24,532 nucleotides of DNA, taken from positions 1-24,532 of the forward strand of contig JAFAEL010000249.1 of assembly GCA_023423995.1 (NCBI GenBank). The letters are read 5' to 3'. Position 1 is the first letter of the stretch. Each line of letters starts with the position of its first letter. This document shows, one piece after another, positions 14,929 through 22,960 of this stretch. Origin of the DNA: Pseudomonadota bacterium. Lineage in GTDB: Bacteria; Pseudomonadota; Alphaproteobacteria; Rhizobiales; Beijerinckiaceae. Under the pieces are notes generated by a model. That model was not told the origin of the DNA and ran no database searches. It was given only the letters and a program-made list of their open reading frames with translations. The position numbers were made by a program, and so were the translations under genes.

Positions 14929-14964
14929 GCTGCCCCGCAGCGGCGTCCCGGCGCCCGAGAAGAC

Positions 14965-15390
14965 CTAGAGGCTACCGCCGCGGCTCGCGATCGCGGCCTT
15001 GATGCCCTGGATGAGTGCGGTCGGGGTCGTGCCGATCGCGTTCAGCCCCGCCTTGGTCCCCCAATAGACCGCGATCAGGATGATCGGGACGAGGATCCAG
15101 CCCAGGACTTCCTCGAACATCTGCCGCCGCCGCCGGCGCTCCCAGCGCTGCTCGCGCCAGCTCTTCCGGTGCCTCTGGGGGCGGGCGGGCGCCGCGTCCT
15201 GCCCGTCATCGCCGAAGCTCGGCGCCGCAGCCGCTGTCGTCGCCCTGCCGAGCGAGCCTCCGACGCGGAAGCGCATACGCGACCATGTCCGGCGCAGGCG
15301 GCGCGCCGGCTCACCCGCTGGAGCCGCCGGTCGCTCGTCCGGGACGATCGCAAAGTCGATCCCGCTACTCTTTGCAGTATCAGCCATCAT
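14965..15390 (-). CDS. Hypothetical small membrane protein coupled to clpA
   Basis: Protein of 141 residues that I do not recognise. Residues about 1-75 are polar, with arginine-rich patches. Residues about 76-92 are strongly basic (RKSWREQRWERRRRRQ). One transmembrane segment follows at about 96-112 (LGWILVPIILIAVYWG), then a short tail that reads as a weakly amphipathic helix. The start ATG 15390 overlaps the clpA stop in the form ATGA, so translation is likely coupled to ClpA. ATG 15387 is the alternative start. Position suggests a role linked to ClpAP or merely shared expression; the sequence does not decide. It is convergent with trpE across 36 bp containing only a weak 5-bp hairpin. Confidence 0.72.
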   Translation of the reverse strand: MMADTAKSSGIDFAIVPDERPAAPAGEPARRLRRTWSRMRFRVGGSLGRATTAAAAPSFGDDGQDAAPARPQRHRKSWREQRWERRRRRQMFEEVLGWILVPIILIAVYWGTKAGLNAIGTTPTALIQGIKAAIASRGGSL

Positions 15391-17840
15391 GCCCTGACGA
15401 GTGGCACCTTCGGCACTGTGCGGACGCCGCCGTTGCCGTTGCCGCCGGAGCCCTTGGGCTTCGGCTTCGGCGCCTTCTTAGCAAAGAGCTTGGGCTTCCG
15501 CTTCGGCTTCTTGGCCTCGACGACCTTCTCCGGCTTCGGCGTGACCGGCCCTTCCGGATATTCGAAGGCGAGGCTCTGCTTGCCGGCCTCGTCCGACTGG
15601 ACCACGACGCGCACCGCGCCGCCGTTCTTGAGCTTGCCGAACAGGACCTCGTCGGCGAGCGGCGTCTTGATCGTCGACTGGATGAGGCGCGCCATCGGGC
15701 GCGCGCCCATCGCCTCGTCGTAGCCGTGCTCGCACAGCCACTCGCGCGCTTCGTCCGAGAGCTCGATGACGACGTTGCGGTCAGCGAGCTGCGCCTCGAG
15801 CTGCAGGACGAACTTGTCGACCACCTTGGCGACGACCTCCTTGGGCAGCCGCCCGAAGGAGATGACGGCGTCGAGCCGGTTCCTGAACTCGGGGGCGAAC
15901 AGCTTGTTGATCGCCTCCGTGTCGTCGCCCTCGCGCTTGTTCTGGGTGAAGCCGTAGCTCGCCCGGGCGAGATCGGCCGCGCCCGCATTCGTCGTCATGA
16001 TGATGATGACGTTGCGGAAGTCGACCTGCTTGCCGTTGTGGTCGGTCAGCTTCCCGTGGTCCATCACCTGCAGGAGGATGTTGAACAGGTCGGGATGGGC
16101 CTTCTCGATCTCGTCCAGCAGCAGCACGCAATGCGGGTGCTGGTCGATGCCGTCCGTCAGCAGACCGCCCTGGTCGAAGCCGACATAGCCGGGAGGCGCG
16201 CCGATGAGGCGGCTGACCGTATGCCGCTCCATGTATTCCGACATGTCGAAGCGGAGCATCTCCACCCCGAGCGAGGCGGCGAGCTGGCGCGCGACCTCCG
16301 TCTTGCCGACGCCCGTCGGGCCGGCGAAGAGGTAGGATCCGATCGGCTTCTCGGCATCGCGCAGGCCGGCGCGGGCGAGCTTGATCGCCGATGTCAGCGC
16401 CTGGATCGCGGTTTCCTGCCCGTAGACGACGCGGGCGAGGTTCGATTCCAGGTTGGACAGCACCTCCGCATCGTCCTTGGAAACGGTCTTCGGCGGGATG
16501 CGCGCCATCGTGGCGATCGTGGCCTCGATCTCCTTGATGCCGATCGTCTTCTTCCGGCGATGCTCGGGCACGAGCATCTGCGAGGCGCCGGTCTCGTCGA
16601 TCACGTCGATCGCCTTGTCCGGCAGCTTCCGGTCGTTGATGTAGCGCGCGGAGAGCTCGACGGCCGCCTTGATGGCGTCCCCGGTGAAGCGGAGCTTGTG
16701 GAACTCCTCGTAGTAGGGCTTCAGCCCCTTCACGATCTCGATCGTGTCGGGGATGGACGGCTCGTTCACGTCCACCTTCTGGAAGCGGCGGACGAGCGCG
16801 CGGTCCTTCTCGAAATACTGGCGGTATTCCTTGTAGGTGGTCGAGCCGATGCAGCGCAGCGTGCCCTGGGCGAGCGCGGGCTTCAGCAGGTTGGACGCGT
16901 CCATCGCACCACCGGAGGTCGCACCCGCGCCGATCACGGTGTGGATCTCGTCGATGAACATGATGGCGTTGGGATGCGCCTCGATCTCCTTGACGACCTG
17001 CTTCAGCCGCTCCTCGAAATCGCCGCGGTAGCGCGTCCCGGCCAGCAGGGTGCCCATGTCGAGGGAGAAGACGGTCGCGTCCTCCAGGACCTCGGGGACC
17101 TCGCCGCGCACGATCTTGCGGGCCAGTCCCTCGGCGATGGCCGTCTTGCCGACGCCGGGATCGCCGACCAGGAGCGGATTGTTCTTCTGCCGCCGGCAGA
17201 GGACCTGGATCGTCCGCTGCACCTCGGATTCGCGCCCGATGAGCGGGTCGATCTTGCCCTCGCGGGCCTTCTTGTTGAGGTTGACGCAGTAGGTTTCCAG
17301 CGCCTCGCCCTTCTTCTTCTGGCGGGACTCGTCGTCCCCGGAGGGCCGCTCGGTGGATTCGTCCTCGGTGCCGCGGGCGGGCCTGCTCTCGCCGAGGCCG
17401 GGGCGCTTGGCGATGCCGTGGCTGATGTAGTTGACCGCGTCGTAGCGCGTCATCTCCTGCTCCTGCAGGAAATACGCGGCGTGGCTCTCCCGCTCGGCGA
17501 AGATCGCGACCAGGACGTTCGCGCCGGTCACCTCTTCCCGCCCGGAAGACTGGACGTGGATCACCGCCCGCTGGATGACCCGCTGGAAGCCGGCCGTAGG
17601 CTTCGAATCCTGACGGCCATCCGTGACGAGGTTGACGAGTTCCGTCTCGACATATTCGACGAGATTGCGCCGGAGCGCATCGAGCTCGACGTTGCAGGCC
17701 CGCATCACGGCCGCGGCATCCTGATCGTCGATGAGCGCGAGGAGCAGGTGCTCCAGCGTCGCGTATTCGTGGCGCCGCTCGCCGGCAAGCGCCAGAGCGC
17801 GATGGAGTGCCTGTTCCAGGCTGCGAGAGAAGCTAGGCAA
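15387..17840 (-). CDS. clpA: ATP-dependent Clp protease ATPase subunit ClpA
   Basis: Protein of 817 residues, the AAA+ unfoldase that feeds substrates to ClpP. The order is a double-Clp N domain (1-145); AAA-1 with Walker A GDPGVGKT (226-233) and Walker B MFIDEIH (294-300); then AAA-2 with Walker A GPTGVGKT (507-514) and Walker B LLLDEIEK (563-570). The ClpP-docking tripeptide region reads SYGFTQ (628-633), that is YGF where IGL or IGF is typical. After the D2 small domain there is an additional lysine- and proline-rich tail (about 768-817) absent from E. coli ClpA. It follows clpS by 24 bp, forming the classical clpS-clpA operon. clpP is not in the window. Confidence 0.97.
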   Translation of the reverse strand: MPSFSRSLEQALHRALALAGERRHEYATLEHLLLALIDDQDAAAVMRACNVELDALRRNLVEYVETELVNLVTDGRQDSKPTAGFQRVIQRAVIHVQSSGREEVTGANVLVAIFAERESHAAYFLQEQEMTRYDAVNYISHGIAKRPGLGESRPARGTEDESTERPSGDDESRQKKKGEALETYCVNLNKKAREGKIDPLIGRESEVQRTIQVLCRRQKNNPLLVGDPGVGKTAIAEGLARKIVRGEVPEVLEDATVFSLDMGTLLAGTRYRGDFEERLKQVVKEIEAHPNAIMFIDEIHTVIGAGATSGGAMDASNLLKPALAQGTLRCIGSTTYKEYRQYFEKDRALVRRFQKVDVNEPSIPDTIEIVKGLKPYYEEFHKLRFTGDAIKAAVELSARYINDRKLPDKAIDVIDETGASQMLVPEHRRKKTIGIKEIEATIATMARIPPKTVSKDDAEVLSNLESNLARVVYGQETAIQALTSAIKLARAGLRDAEKPIGSYLFAGPTGVGKTEVARQLAASLGVEMLRFDMSEYMERHTVSRLIGAPPGYVGFDQGGLLTDGIDQHPHCVLLLDEIEKAHPDLFNILLQVMDHGKLTDHNGKQVDFRNVIIIMTTNAGAADLARASYGFTQNKREGDDTEAINKLFAPEFRNRLDAVISFGRLPKEVVAKVVDKFVLQLEAQLADRNVVIELSDEAREWLCEHGYDEAMGARPMARLIQSTIKTPLADEVLFGKLKNGGAVRVVVQSDEAGKQSLAFEYPEGPVTPKPEKVVEAKKPKRKPKLFAKKAPKPKPKGSGGNGNGGVRTVPKVPLVRA

Positions 17841-17864
17841 GGTGCCCCTCGGGTTCGAGTAACA

Positions 17865-18236
17865 CTACTTCTTTTCCATGACGCACTGAAGGGGATGCTG
17901 GTGCTTCCGTGCGAAGTCCATCACCTGTGTCACCTTTGTCTCGGCGACCTCGTAGGTGAAGATGCCGCACTCACCGACCCCGTTCTGGTGGACATGGAGC
18001 ATGATGCGGGTGGCGTCCTCTCGCGACTTGTTGAAGAAGCGCTCGAGCACCAGCACCACGAATTCCATGGGGGTGTAGTCGTCGTTGAGGAGGAGAACAC
18101 GGTAGAGGTTCGGGCGTTTCGCCCGCGGCTTCGTCTTCGTAATGATCGCCGTGCCGCTGCGGTTGTCATCCCCGCCGGCCGGCCCGGAGCCTGCTCCGGT
18201 GATGCTGAATCGTTGTGAGCCGCTGCGCCCGCTCAT
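17865..18236 (-). CDS. clpS: ATP-dependent Clp protease adaptor ClpS
   Basis: Protein of 123 residues from ATG 18236. ClpS binds N-terminal destabilising residues and delivers N-degron substrates to ClpA. Degron-pocket residues are visible: N51 and D52 in [14 protein letters not shown]57 in the same motif, and H83 in [13 protein letters not shown]. The flexible N-terminal extension (about 1-38) needed for delivery is present. An in-frame GTG at 18278 with AGGGG nearby would add 14 residues and cannot be excluded. It lies directly upstream of clpA. Confidence 0.95.
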   Translation of the reverse strand: MSGRSGSQRFSITGAGSGPAGGDDNRSGTAIITKTKPRAKRPNLYRVLLLNDDYTPMEFVVLVLERFFNKSREDATRIMLHVHQNGVGECGIFTYEVAETKVTQVMDFARKHQHPLQCVMEKK

Positions 18237-18434
18237 GCCCGCCCGACCGATAACCTTTCGTTCAGGGATAATTCGCACGCGCCCCTGGCCGGCCCTGGTC
18301 GACTCCCCTCGACAGCCAATCTAGGTCGCCTACCCGCGCCCCGCCAGATGCCGCGCCGTCTCGACGCATACTCGCGGCCATTTCGGCGGGAGGCAAGAGC
18401 ACGGCTCGCTCGCCGGAGGCAGGCACAAACGAAA

Positions 18435-18455
18435 ACGCCCGGCAGAGCCGGGCGT
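18435..18455 (-). terminator. Intrinsic terminator of the phasin gene
   Basis: On the minus strand the stem ACGCCCGGC/GCCGGGCGT (9 bp, loop TCT) is followed by TTTTCGTTT (18426-18434). This is a textbook intrinsic terminator, 27 bp beyond the phasin stop. A second small hairpin, CTCGTC/GACGAG (18462-18476), lies between the stop codon and this terminator. Confidence 0.9.
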
Positions 18456-18482
18456 CATGAACTCGTCTTGGACGAGGTCGAT

Positions 18483-18815
18483 TTAGGCCGCGCGCGCCTT
18501 GGCGACGAGGCCTTCCACGGGGGCGTAAGACTCCTTCGCGGTGGCGGCGGCGAGCTCGCCCATCTTCGTTGCCTGCGACACGAAGCCCTCGAAGGCCGTG
18601 CGGACGTATTCGCCCTGGATCGCGACCGCGGTGTCGAGCGTGCGGGCGCTTGCCAGCTTCTCGACGGTCGCGCTGCCCTGCTCGAAGGAACGCTTCAGGT
18701 AGTCAGCCGTCTCGACCGCTGCCGACTGCACGCCGCGCGAGAGCGCACCGAAGGACGTCATCGTGGCGTCCAGGCTCTCTTTTCCGAATTTCTGAAAGGT
18801 ATCGAACTGGATCAT
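18483..18815 (-). CDS. Phasin family protein (polyhydroxyalkanoate granule-associated)
   Basis: Protein of 110 residues, all-helical, of the short Phasin_2 type: MIQFDTFQKFGKESLDATMTSFGALSRGVQ, then AVETADYLKRSFEQGSATVEKLASARTLDTAVAIQGEYVRTAFEGFVSQATKMGELAAATAKE. The pattern of amphipathic helices is that of proteins coating PHA/PHB granules and limiting their size. ATG 18815 follows GGGGAGC. The gene is monocistronic, with its own promoter and palindromic operator (18886-18933) and a strong terminator. Phasin identity is good. PHA synthesis genes are not in this window. Confidence 0.92.
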   Translation of the reverse strand: MIQFDTFQKFGKESLDATMTSFGALSRGVQSAAVETADYLKRSFEQGSATVEKLASARTLDTAVAIQGEYVRTAFEGFVSQATKMGELAAATAKESYAPVEGLVAKARAA

Positions 18816-18885
18816 GGTCGCTCCCCGGCCCGCGTCGGACCGTTAGTGCTTGCGATCAGGCCCTCCAAACCGGCCGGCCACCTTG

Positions 18886-18914
18886 CTTTTATGCGCTGCA
18901 CAAAATTAAGTCAA
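18886..18914 (-). promoter_or_regulatory. Promoter of the phasin gene
   Basis: On the minus strand, -35 TTGACT (18909-18914), a 17-bp spacer and -10 TAAAAG (18886-18891). The predicted start near 18879 leaves a leader of about 64 nt. The spacer is almost entirely filled by one arm of the 14-bp palindrome and the -35 sits in its loop. Confidence 0.7.
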
Positions 18915-18933
18915 CAAACTTTTGTGCAGCGCA
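18892..18933. promoter_or_regulatory. Perfect 14-bp inverted repeat overlapping the phasin promoter (candidate PhaR operator)
   Basis: TGCGCTGCACAAAA (18892-18905) and its exact complement TTTTGTGCAGCGCA (18920-18933) are separated by 14 nt. Centre-to-centre distance is 28 bp, so the two arms fall on nearly the same face of the helix at roughly 10.5 bp per turn. Each arm also contains TGC-N3-GCA (18892-18900 and 18925-18933), resembling the CTGC-N3-GCAG boxes described for PhaR in Rhodobacter. One arm lies between -10 and -35 and the other just upstream of -35, where a bound repressor would block RNA polymerase. Confidence 0.65.
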
Positions 18934-19004
18934 ACATGGGACGGATTTGAAGCGTATTTAACCCATCCGTAACTGCGTCCACCTAGCGTTTCCGAATGTG
19001 TCGT

Positions 19005-19041
19005 GCCGGCCACCTCTCCCTGTACCAGGAGGTGATCCGGC
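19005..19041 (+). other. Leader hairpin containing a 12-nt perfect complement of the 16S rRNA 3' end
   Basis: AGGAGGTGATCC (19027-19038) is fully complementary to the universally conserved 16S rRNA terminus GGATCACCTCCT, yet lies about 30 nt before the nearest start codon of the carboxypeptidase gene. GCCGG-CACCTC (19005-19016) can pair with GAGGTG-CCGGC (19029-19041) around a small internal loop, hiding it. It could be a ribosome standby or decoy site. Chance is possible. Confidence 0.4.
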
Positions 19042-19068
19042 CAGGTCAGCCGACGAGTTCGGGGACGG

Positions 19069-20601
19069 ATGATCATGATGTTGCGTTGCGTCGGTAAGCG
19101 GGGGAGGCGCGCTGTCGTCCTGGCGAGCATTGTCAGCCTCGCCGCCTCGTTGTTGATGACAGGGGACGCGGAAGCGCGGAGCAAGAAGAAGCAGACGCGC
19201 AAGAGCCAAAAGGCTCATGTCGCGCGCTCCTCGGGCGGCGGCTATTCCCCGCCCTTCTCGGCAATCGTCGTCGACGTCAATTCAGGCCGCACGATGTATG
19301 CGGTCGATGCGAACGAGCCGCGTCACCCGGCATCCGTCACGAAGGTGATGACGCTCTACATGCTGTTCGAGCAGCTCGAGCGCGGCACGCTCTCGCTGGA
19401 CAGCGAGCTGAAGGTTTCGGCGCGGGCCGCCGCGATGGCGCCCTCGAAGATCGGGTTCCGGCCAGGCGAGACGATCGCCGTCGAGGACGCGATCAAGGCG
19501 CTCGTAACGAAATCGGCCAACGACGTTGCCGCCGCGATCGCCGAGAACCTCGCGGGCAGCGAGGAGGAATTCGCCGAGCGCATGACCCGCAAGGCGCGCC
19601 AGCTCGGGATGAACCGCACGCTGTTCCGCAACGCCTCCGGCCTTCCCGATCGCGAGCAGATCACCACGGCGCGGGACCTCGCCATCCTGGGGCGGGCGAT
19701 CCAGGAGCGCTTCCCCCGCTACTACAAGTTCTTCCAGACCCGCAGCTTCAACTATGCCGGCAGGACGATCGGCAACCACAATCGCCTCCTCGGACGGGTA
19801 GAAGGCGTCGACGGCATCAAGACGGGCTTCACGAACGCGTCCGGATTCAATCTCCTGACCTCGGCCAAGCTCGACGGCCGGCATGTGATCGGCGTCGTGC
19901 TCGGCGGAAAGTCGGGCAAGAGCCGCGACAACATCATGGCGAACCTCATCCAGACGAACCTCGCCAAGGCGTCCACCGGTTCGGGTTCGTCGCGGTTCGC
20001 CAGCCGCGACGAGGACGACGTGCCGGAGCCGCCGCGCGCGCGCCTCGCCTCGGCCGACATCGAGAGCGCGGCAAGCACCACCGCCTCGATCCGCTCCAAC
20101 CGCCCGCTCGAGCTGATGCGGCCGGCCGTGGCGACCGCCCCGAACGGCGCCGCTACCACCACGCCGACCTCGCGGCCGTCCTCGATCGACGCCGCCGCCC
20201 CGGCCGCTTCGTCCGGATCGCAGAAGATCGAGGCTCGCCTCCCGCTAATGCCGGCTGTGCCGGCCGTGCCCGAGCCGCCCGCCCGCGTCGAGGTCGCCGC
20301 GAAGGTCGAGCCGGCCCAGGCGAAGCGCGAGCCGACGGCGCGCCCTGCCGCCATCACGCCCTGGGTGATCCAGCTCGCCGCCGAGGGTGACGAGCGCCAG
20401 GCCCGCGCCGTTCTCGACGAGGCCAAGTCGCGCTCCGGCCGGGTCCTCGCGAAGGCCGCTCCCTTCACGGAGAAGGTGAGCCGTGGAGGCGCAACGCTCT
20501 ACCGGGCCCGCTTCTCGGGCTTCTCCGAAGCCGACAGCGCACAGGAAGCCTGCCGCGCGCTGAAGAGAAGCGGCTTCGCCTGTTTCGCGACGAGGAGCTG
20601 A
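19069..20601 (+). CDS. D-alanyl-D-alanine carboxypeptidase (class A-like PBP) with C-terminal SPOR domain
   Basis: Protein of 510 residues that removes the terminal D-Ala from peptidoglycan pentapeptides in the periplasm. A basic n-region and hydrophobic core (about 11-36, ending EA|RS) form the signal peptide. The three active-site motifs of peptidase family S11 are S89-V-T-K92 (SxxK), S149-A-N151 (SxN) and K251-T-G253 (KTG). A long alanine/proline-rich linker (about 310-425) leads to a SPOR domain (about 430-510: WVIQLAAEGDERQARAVLDEAKSRSGRVLAKAAPF), which binds denuded glycan at division sites. ATG 19069 has GGGGA upstream; ATG 19075 and 19078 are alternatives. Confidence 0.94.
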   Translation: MIMMLRCVGKRGRRAVVLASIVSLAASLLMTGDAEARSKKKQTRKSQKAHVARSSGGGYSPPFSAIVVDVNSGRTMYAVDANEPRHPASVTKVMTLYMLFEQLERGTLSLDSELKVSARAAAMAPSKIGFRPGETIAVEDAIKALVTKSANDVAAAIAENLAGSEEEFAERMTRKARQLGMNRTLFRNASGLPDREQITTARDLAILGRAIQERFPRYYKFFQTRSFNYAGRTIGNHNRLLGRVEGVDGIKTGFTNASGFNLLTSAKLDGRHVIGVVLGGKSGKSRDNIMANLIQTNLAKASTGSGSSRFASRDEDDVPEPPRARLASADIESAASTTASIRSNRPLELMRPAVATAPNGAATTTPTSRPSSIDAAAPAASSGSQKIEARLPLMPAVPAVPEPPARVEVAAKVEPAQAKREPTARPAAITPWVIQLAAEGDERQARAVLDEAKSRSGRVLAKAAPFTEKVSRGGATLYRARFSGFSEADSAQEACRALKRSGFACFATRS

Positions 20602-20618
20602 TCTCCTCCCTGAAGCGT

Positions 20619-20671
20619 CTCGGGCCGGCGGCCCGGGGCAGAGAGTTCCGACACCGGTCCGTTCGACCGGT
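20619..20671. terminator. Two hairpins between convergent carboxypeptidase and DnaJ genes
   Basis: The first stem is CTCGGGCC/GGCCCGGG-type, 8 bp with one G-U pair (20619-20637). The second is ACCGGTC/GACCGGT, a perfect 7-bp stem with loop CGTTC (20653-20671). Neither has a U-tract, but both fill the 82-bp gap between convergent stop codons and probably mark transcript ends. Confidence 0.5.
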
Positions 20672-20683
20672 CGCGCGTGGAGT

Positions 20684-21397
20684 TCAGCGATGTCGGTTCA
20701 GCAAGAGGTCTTTCGCCTGGTTGACGCGGCTCGCAAGATACGTCGACCCGCCCTGGTCGGGGTGAAGCCGCTTCATCAGCCGCCGGTGAGCCGTCCGGAT
20801 GTCGTCCGGACCCGCTCCTGGCTTAAGCCCCAGGATCTCGTGAGCTTCCTGCTCCGTCATCGTGCCGTTCTGAAGCTCGGCCCCGCGCCGGAAGTCCGAA
20901 TCTCCCTGAGCGTCTTCACGCCATCGGGGAAACCGGCGGTCCAGATAGGCTTCGAGCAGGCGCCCACCTTCGACGTCGCTTCCTAGGCAGGCGCCGCGCA
21001 GCCGGGCGAGTTCCGGCATCCCGAGTTCGTCGAGCTGGCGGCCCGCGAACTCGCCGGCGAGCACCCGGCCCGATATCGCGCCGGACGCATGGTCGAGCGC
21101 CACCTCCAGCGTCGGCGAGCGGACGCGCGACGATGCATCCGGCCTCCCCTTTCGTCCGAGTCCCGCCGGCCACCAGCTCGGGGGGGCGGCCCAGCCGAGA
21201 AGCCAGGCTCCTGCGCCGCCCGCCAGCATCGCCATGTCGAGCCGCCCGCGCAGGAGGAGCAAGCCCGCGACGCCCAGCGCCGCGACGCCCCCGATCATCT
21301 TCGTCAGCTGCACGATGCGCTCAGGCTTCGTCCGGGCGAAGACCTTGATGAGCCAGTAGAGGAGGAGGGCCGTGAAAAGGCCCGCGATCGCGGTCAT
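20684..21397 (-). CDS. Membrane-anchored DnaJ-domain protein
   Basis: Protein of 237 residues with the inverse layout of canonical DnaJ. Hydrophobic N-terminal segments (about 3-20, 33-50 and 54-72) are followed by a linker of about 100 residues. A C-terminal J domain (about 178-237, EAHEILGLKPGAGPDDIRTAHRRLMKRLHPDQGG) carries the HPD tripeptide at 212-214 that stimulates Hsp70 ATPase. The G/F and zinc-finger regions are missing. It resembles TIM14/DjlA-like membrane J proteins that recruit DnaK to the inner membrane. Its ATG overlaps the stop of the upstream VWA gene in the form ATGA, so the two are translationally coupled. The client is unknown. Confidence 0.88.
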   Translation of the reverse strand: MTAIAGLFTALLLYWLIKVFARTKPERIVQLTKMIGGVAALGVAGLLLLRGRLDMAMLAGGAGAWLLGWAAPPSWWPAGLGRKGRPDASSRVRSPTLEVALDHASGAISGRVLAGEFAGRQLDELGMPELARLRGACLGSDVEGGRLLEAYLDRRFPRWREDAQGDSDFRRGAELQNGTMTEQEAHEILGLKPGAGPDDIRTAHRRLMKRLHPDQGGSTYLASRVNQAKDLLLNRHR

Positions 21398-22119
21398 GCG
21401 GGCATCGCTGCGAGAAGGCGCCGGGCGTTGGGGTCGTTTCCGGCCAGGCGGGTGAGCGCGTCGCGCCCGCCCGCGGCATAGGCCGCGGCGGCGCGCAGCA
21501 GCGAAGCGAGCGACGCCGGCGCATTCGCGTCGAACCGCATCGCTGCCCCGCCGGTCAGCCGGGCGATCTCGGCGAAGACGTTCGCCGCCATCGGGTCCGG
21601 CCCCTCATGGAACATGAAGGCCTTGACGCCCAATAGGCCGAGCTCGCCGGCCGCCCGGCAGACCTCGTCGGGCTGCTCCTCCATCGCATCGCCGACAAAG
21701 ACGAGGGCCGCCACGGGCGCCTTGCTGGCCTCGCCCCGCACATGGGCGAGCACGCGACCGATCTGCGTCGGCCCGCCCCGAACGGAGATCTTCGACATCA
21801 TGGATTTCAGGTCCCGGGCGTCGGAGACCCACCGGGAGGCACGGCACTCGGCGAAGCCACGGTAATAGACCAGTTGCACGGCAAGGCCGCCGATCGCGGC
21901 CGCGGTCTCGAACATGCCGGCCTGCACCTCGCTCGCCAGGTCCCAACTCGGCTGGCGGCTCATCGTGGCGTCGACCGCGAAGACCAACCGCGCGGCGCGG
22001 CCCGGCGCGATGGGCGCAAGCCGCCTGGCCTCGCCCAGAAAGGCCTCGATCTCCTGCGTCGACGAGGATTCGCCGGCGCCGCGCGCCGGCAGGTTCCCGC
22101 CCTTTGGGTCGTTGCTCAT
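21394..22119 (-). CDS. VWA (von Willebrand factor A) domain protein
   Basis: Protein of 241 residues, nearly all one VWA domain. A complete MIDAS can be read: D50-x-T52-x-S54 in VFAVDATMSRQPSWD (Thr instead of the commoner Ser), T118 in VRGGPTQIGRVL, and D144 in LVFVGDAMEE. No signal peptide or transmembrane segment is seen, so it is probably cytoplasmic. ATG 22119 is chosen; a TTG 36 bp upstream is less likely. The stop overlaps the start of the membrane DnaJ protein by 4 bp, suggesting a functional pair in which a metal-dependent binding protein works with a J-domain co-chaperone. This is inference from gene order. Confidence 0.85.
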   Translation of the reverse strand: MSNDPKGGNLPARGAGESSSTQEIEAFLGEARRLAPIAPGRAARLVFAVDATMSRQPSWDLASEVQAGMFETAAAIGGLAVQLVYYRGFAECRASRWVSDARDLKSMMSKISVRGGPTQIGRVLAHVRGEASKAPVAALVFVGDAMEEQPDEVCRAAGELGLLGVKAFMFHEGPDPMAANVFAEIARLTGGAAMRFDANAPASLASLLRAAAAYAAGGRDALTRLAGNDPNARRLLAAMPA

Positions 22120-22167
22120 GGGTCGAGAATGTGGCCGGTCAGCCCCGGGACGCAATGCGGCGGAGCT

Positions 22168-22428
22168 TCATCGTCCGCGCGTGTCGTATTCCATCCGCGC
22201 CCGGCCACCGATCCGCACCTCCGTGCCGCCGCCGAGATCGATGAAGCCCGGCGCCCGCCCGGCCCGCAGCGCCTCCGGATCGTAGGGCTCCCGCTTCACG
22301 GCCGCCTCGCAGCTCGAGCGGCCGGATTGGAGGATGCGGGGCGTCTCGCCCGCCCGACAGGGCCGCGCCTCCGCCGCCGTGATCGGGCCGGCGAGGGACA
22401 GGAGCACGAGCAGGAAAAGACGCTTCAT
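22168..22428 (-). CDS. Small secreted hypothetical protein
   Basis: Protein of 86 residues. Residues 1-22 form a signal peptide (MKRLFLLVLLSLAGPITAAEA). The remaining 64 residues contain two cysteines (C24 and C40) that could form a disulfide, and the phrases ILQSGRSSCEAAVKREPYDPEALRAG and GFIDLGGGTEVRIGGRARMEYD. I recognise no family. ATG 22428 follows AAGG at suitable distance. It lies 15 bp after the DUF1489 gene and 48 bp before the VWA gene on the same strand, and is probably part of one transcription unit. Confidence 0.75.
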   Translation of the reverse strand: MKRLFLLVLLSLAGPITAAEARPCRAGETPRILQSGRSSCEAAVKREPYDPEALRAGRAPGFIDLGGGTEVRIGGRARMEYDTRGR

Positions 22429-22443
22429 CGGCGCAGCCTTGCG

Positions 22444-22875
22444 CTAGAGGAGCCCGAGCGCAACCAGCTCGCGCCGCATCGTCTCCGGAAGCACGCTCAC
22501 ATCGGCCGCCTCGCTCCCGAGGTCCGGTGGCGCATCGTCCGGCTCGAGGTAGCGCCAGCCCTGGAAGGGCCGGTAGGGCCGCGGCCGCACGGGCATCACG
22601 ACCGGTTCGAGAACCAGCCTGCACCGCCCGATGCCCTCCCCGTCCGTGAACGGCCGGACATCCAGCAGGCGCTGGCGGCAGGCGAGCTGTCCCTTGATGA
22701 CCCAGTAGAGCGAACCGCCGTCGAGCAGCGCGTCGCCGCGTTTCGGCACCATGCGGGTGGTGTGGATGTGCTCGGTCGGTGAGCCGCCGGGCATCCGGCG
22801 ACGCTCGACGATCCAGGCCTCGAGATCCTGGATCGAATCGCAGCCGACGCAGAGCTTGATGAGATGCAGGGCCAT
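22444..22875 (-). CDS. DUF1489 family protein
   Basis: Protein of 143 residues matching the alphaproteobacterial DUF1489 family from the first residues (MALHLIKLCVGCDSIQDLEAWI) through HTTRMVPKRGDALLDGGSLYWVIKGQLACRQRLLDVRPF and RCRLVLEPVVMPVRPRPYRPFQGWRYL to a C-terminal LPETMRRELVALGLL. Length is standard and it is probably cytoplasmic. No biochemical function is established that I can cite. The upstream 85 bp (22876-22960) show no clear promoter. Confidence 0.9.
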   Translation of the reverse strand: MALHLIKLCVGCDSIQDLEAWIVERRRMPGGSPTEHIHTTRMVPKRGDALLDGGSLYWVIKGQLACRQRLLDVRPFTDGEGIGRCRLVLEPVVMPVRPRPYRPFQGWRYLEPDDAPPDLGSEAADVSVLPETMRRELVALGLL

Positions 22876-22960
22876 GCCCGCTTATGCGGCGGGCTCGCCT
22901 TCTCCGTCGAGCGGCGCGTGGTCGCGCGCCCGATCTTATCAACGGTTTCGGGAGGGTCGA

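Noticed and set aside
14929..14941. GCTGC/GCAGC hairpin as a trpE terminator
   Set aside because: Only 5 bp with a 3-nt loop and no U-tract.
15285..18218. Very long plus-strand open frame (977 codons) opposite clpS-clpA
   Set aside because: It is the antisense of well-conserved clpA and clpS. Its translation is low-complexity and R/L/D-rich, with no recognisable domain, as expected for shadow frames in GC-rich DNA.
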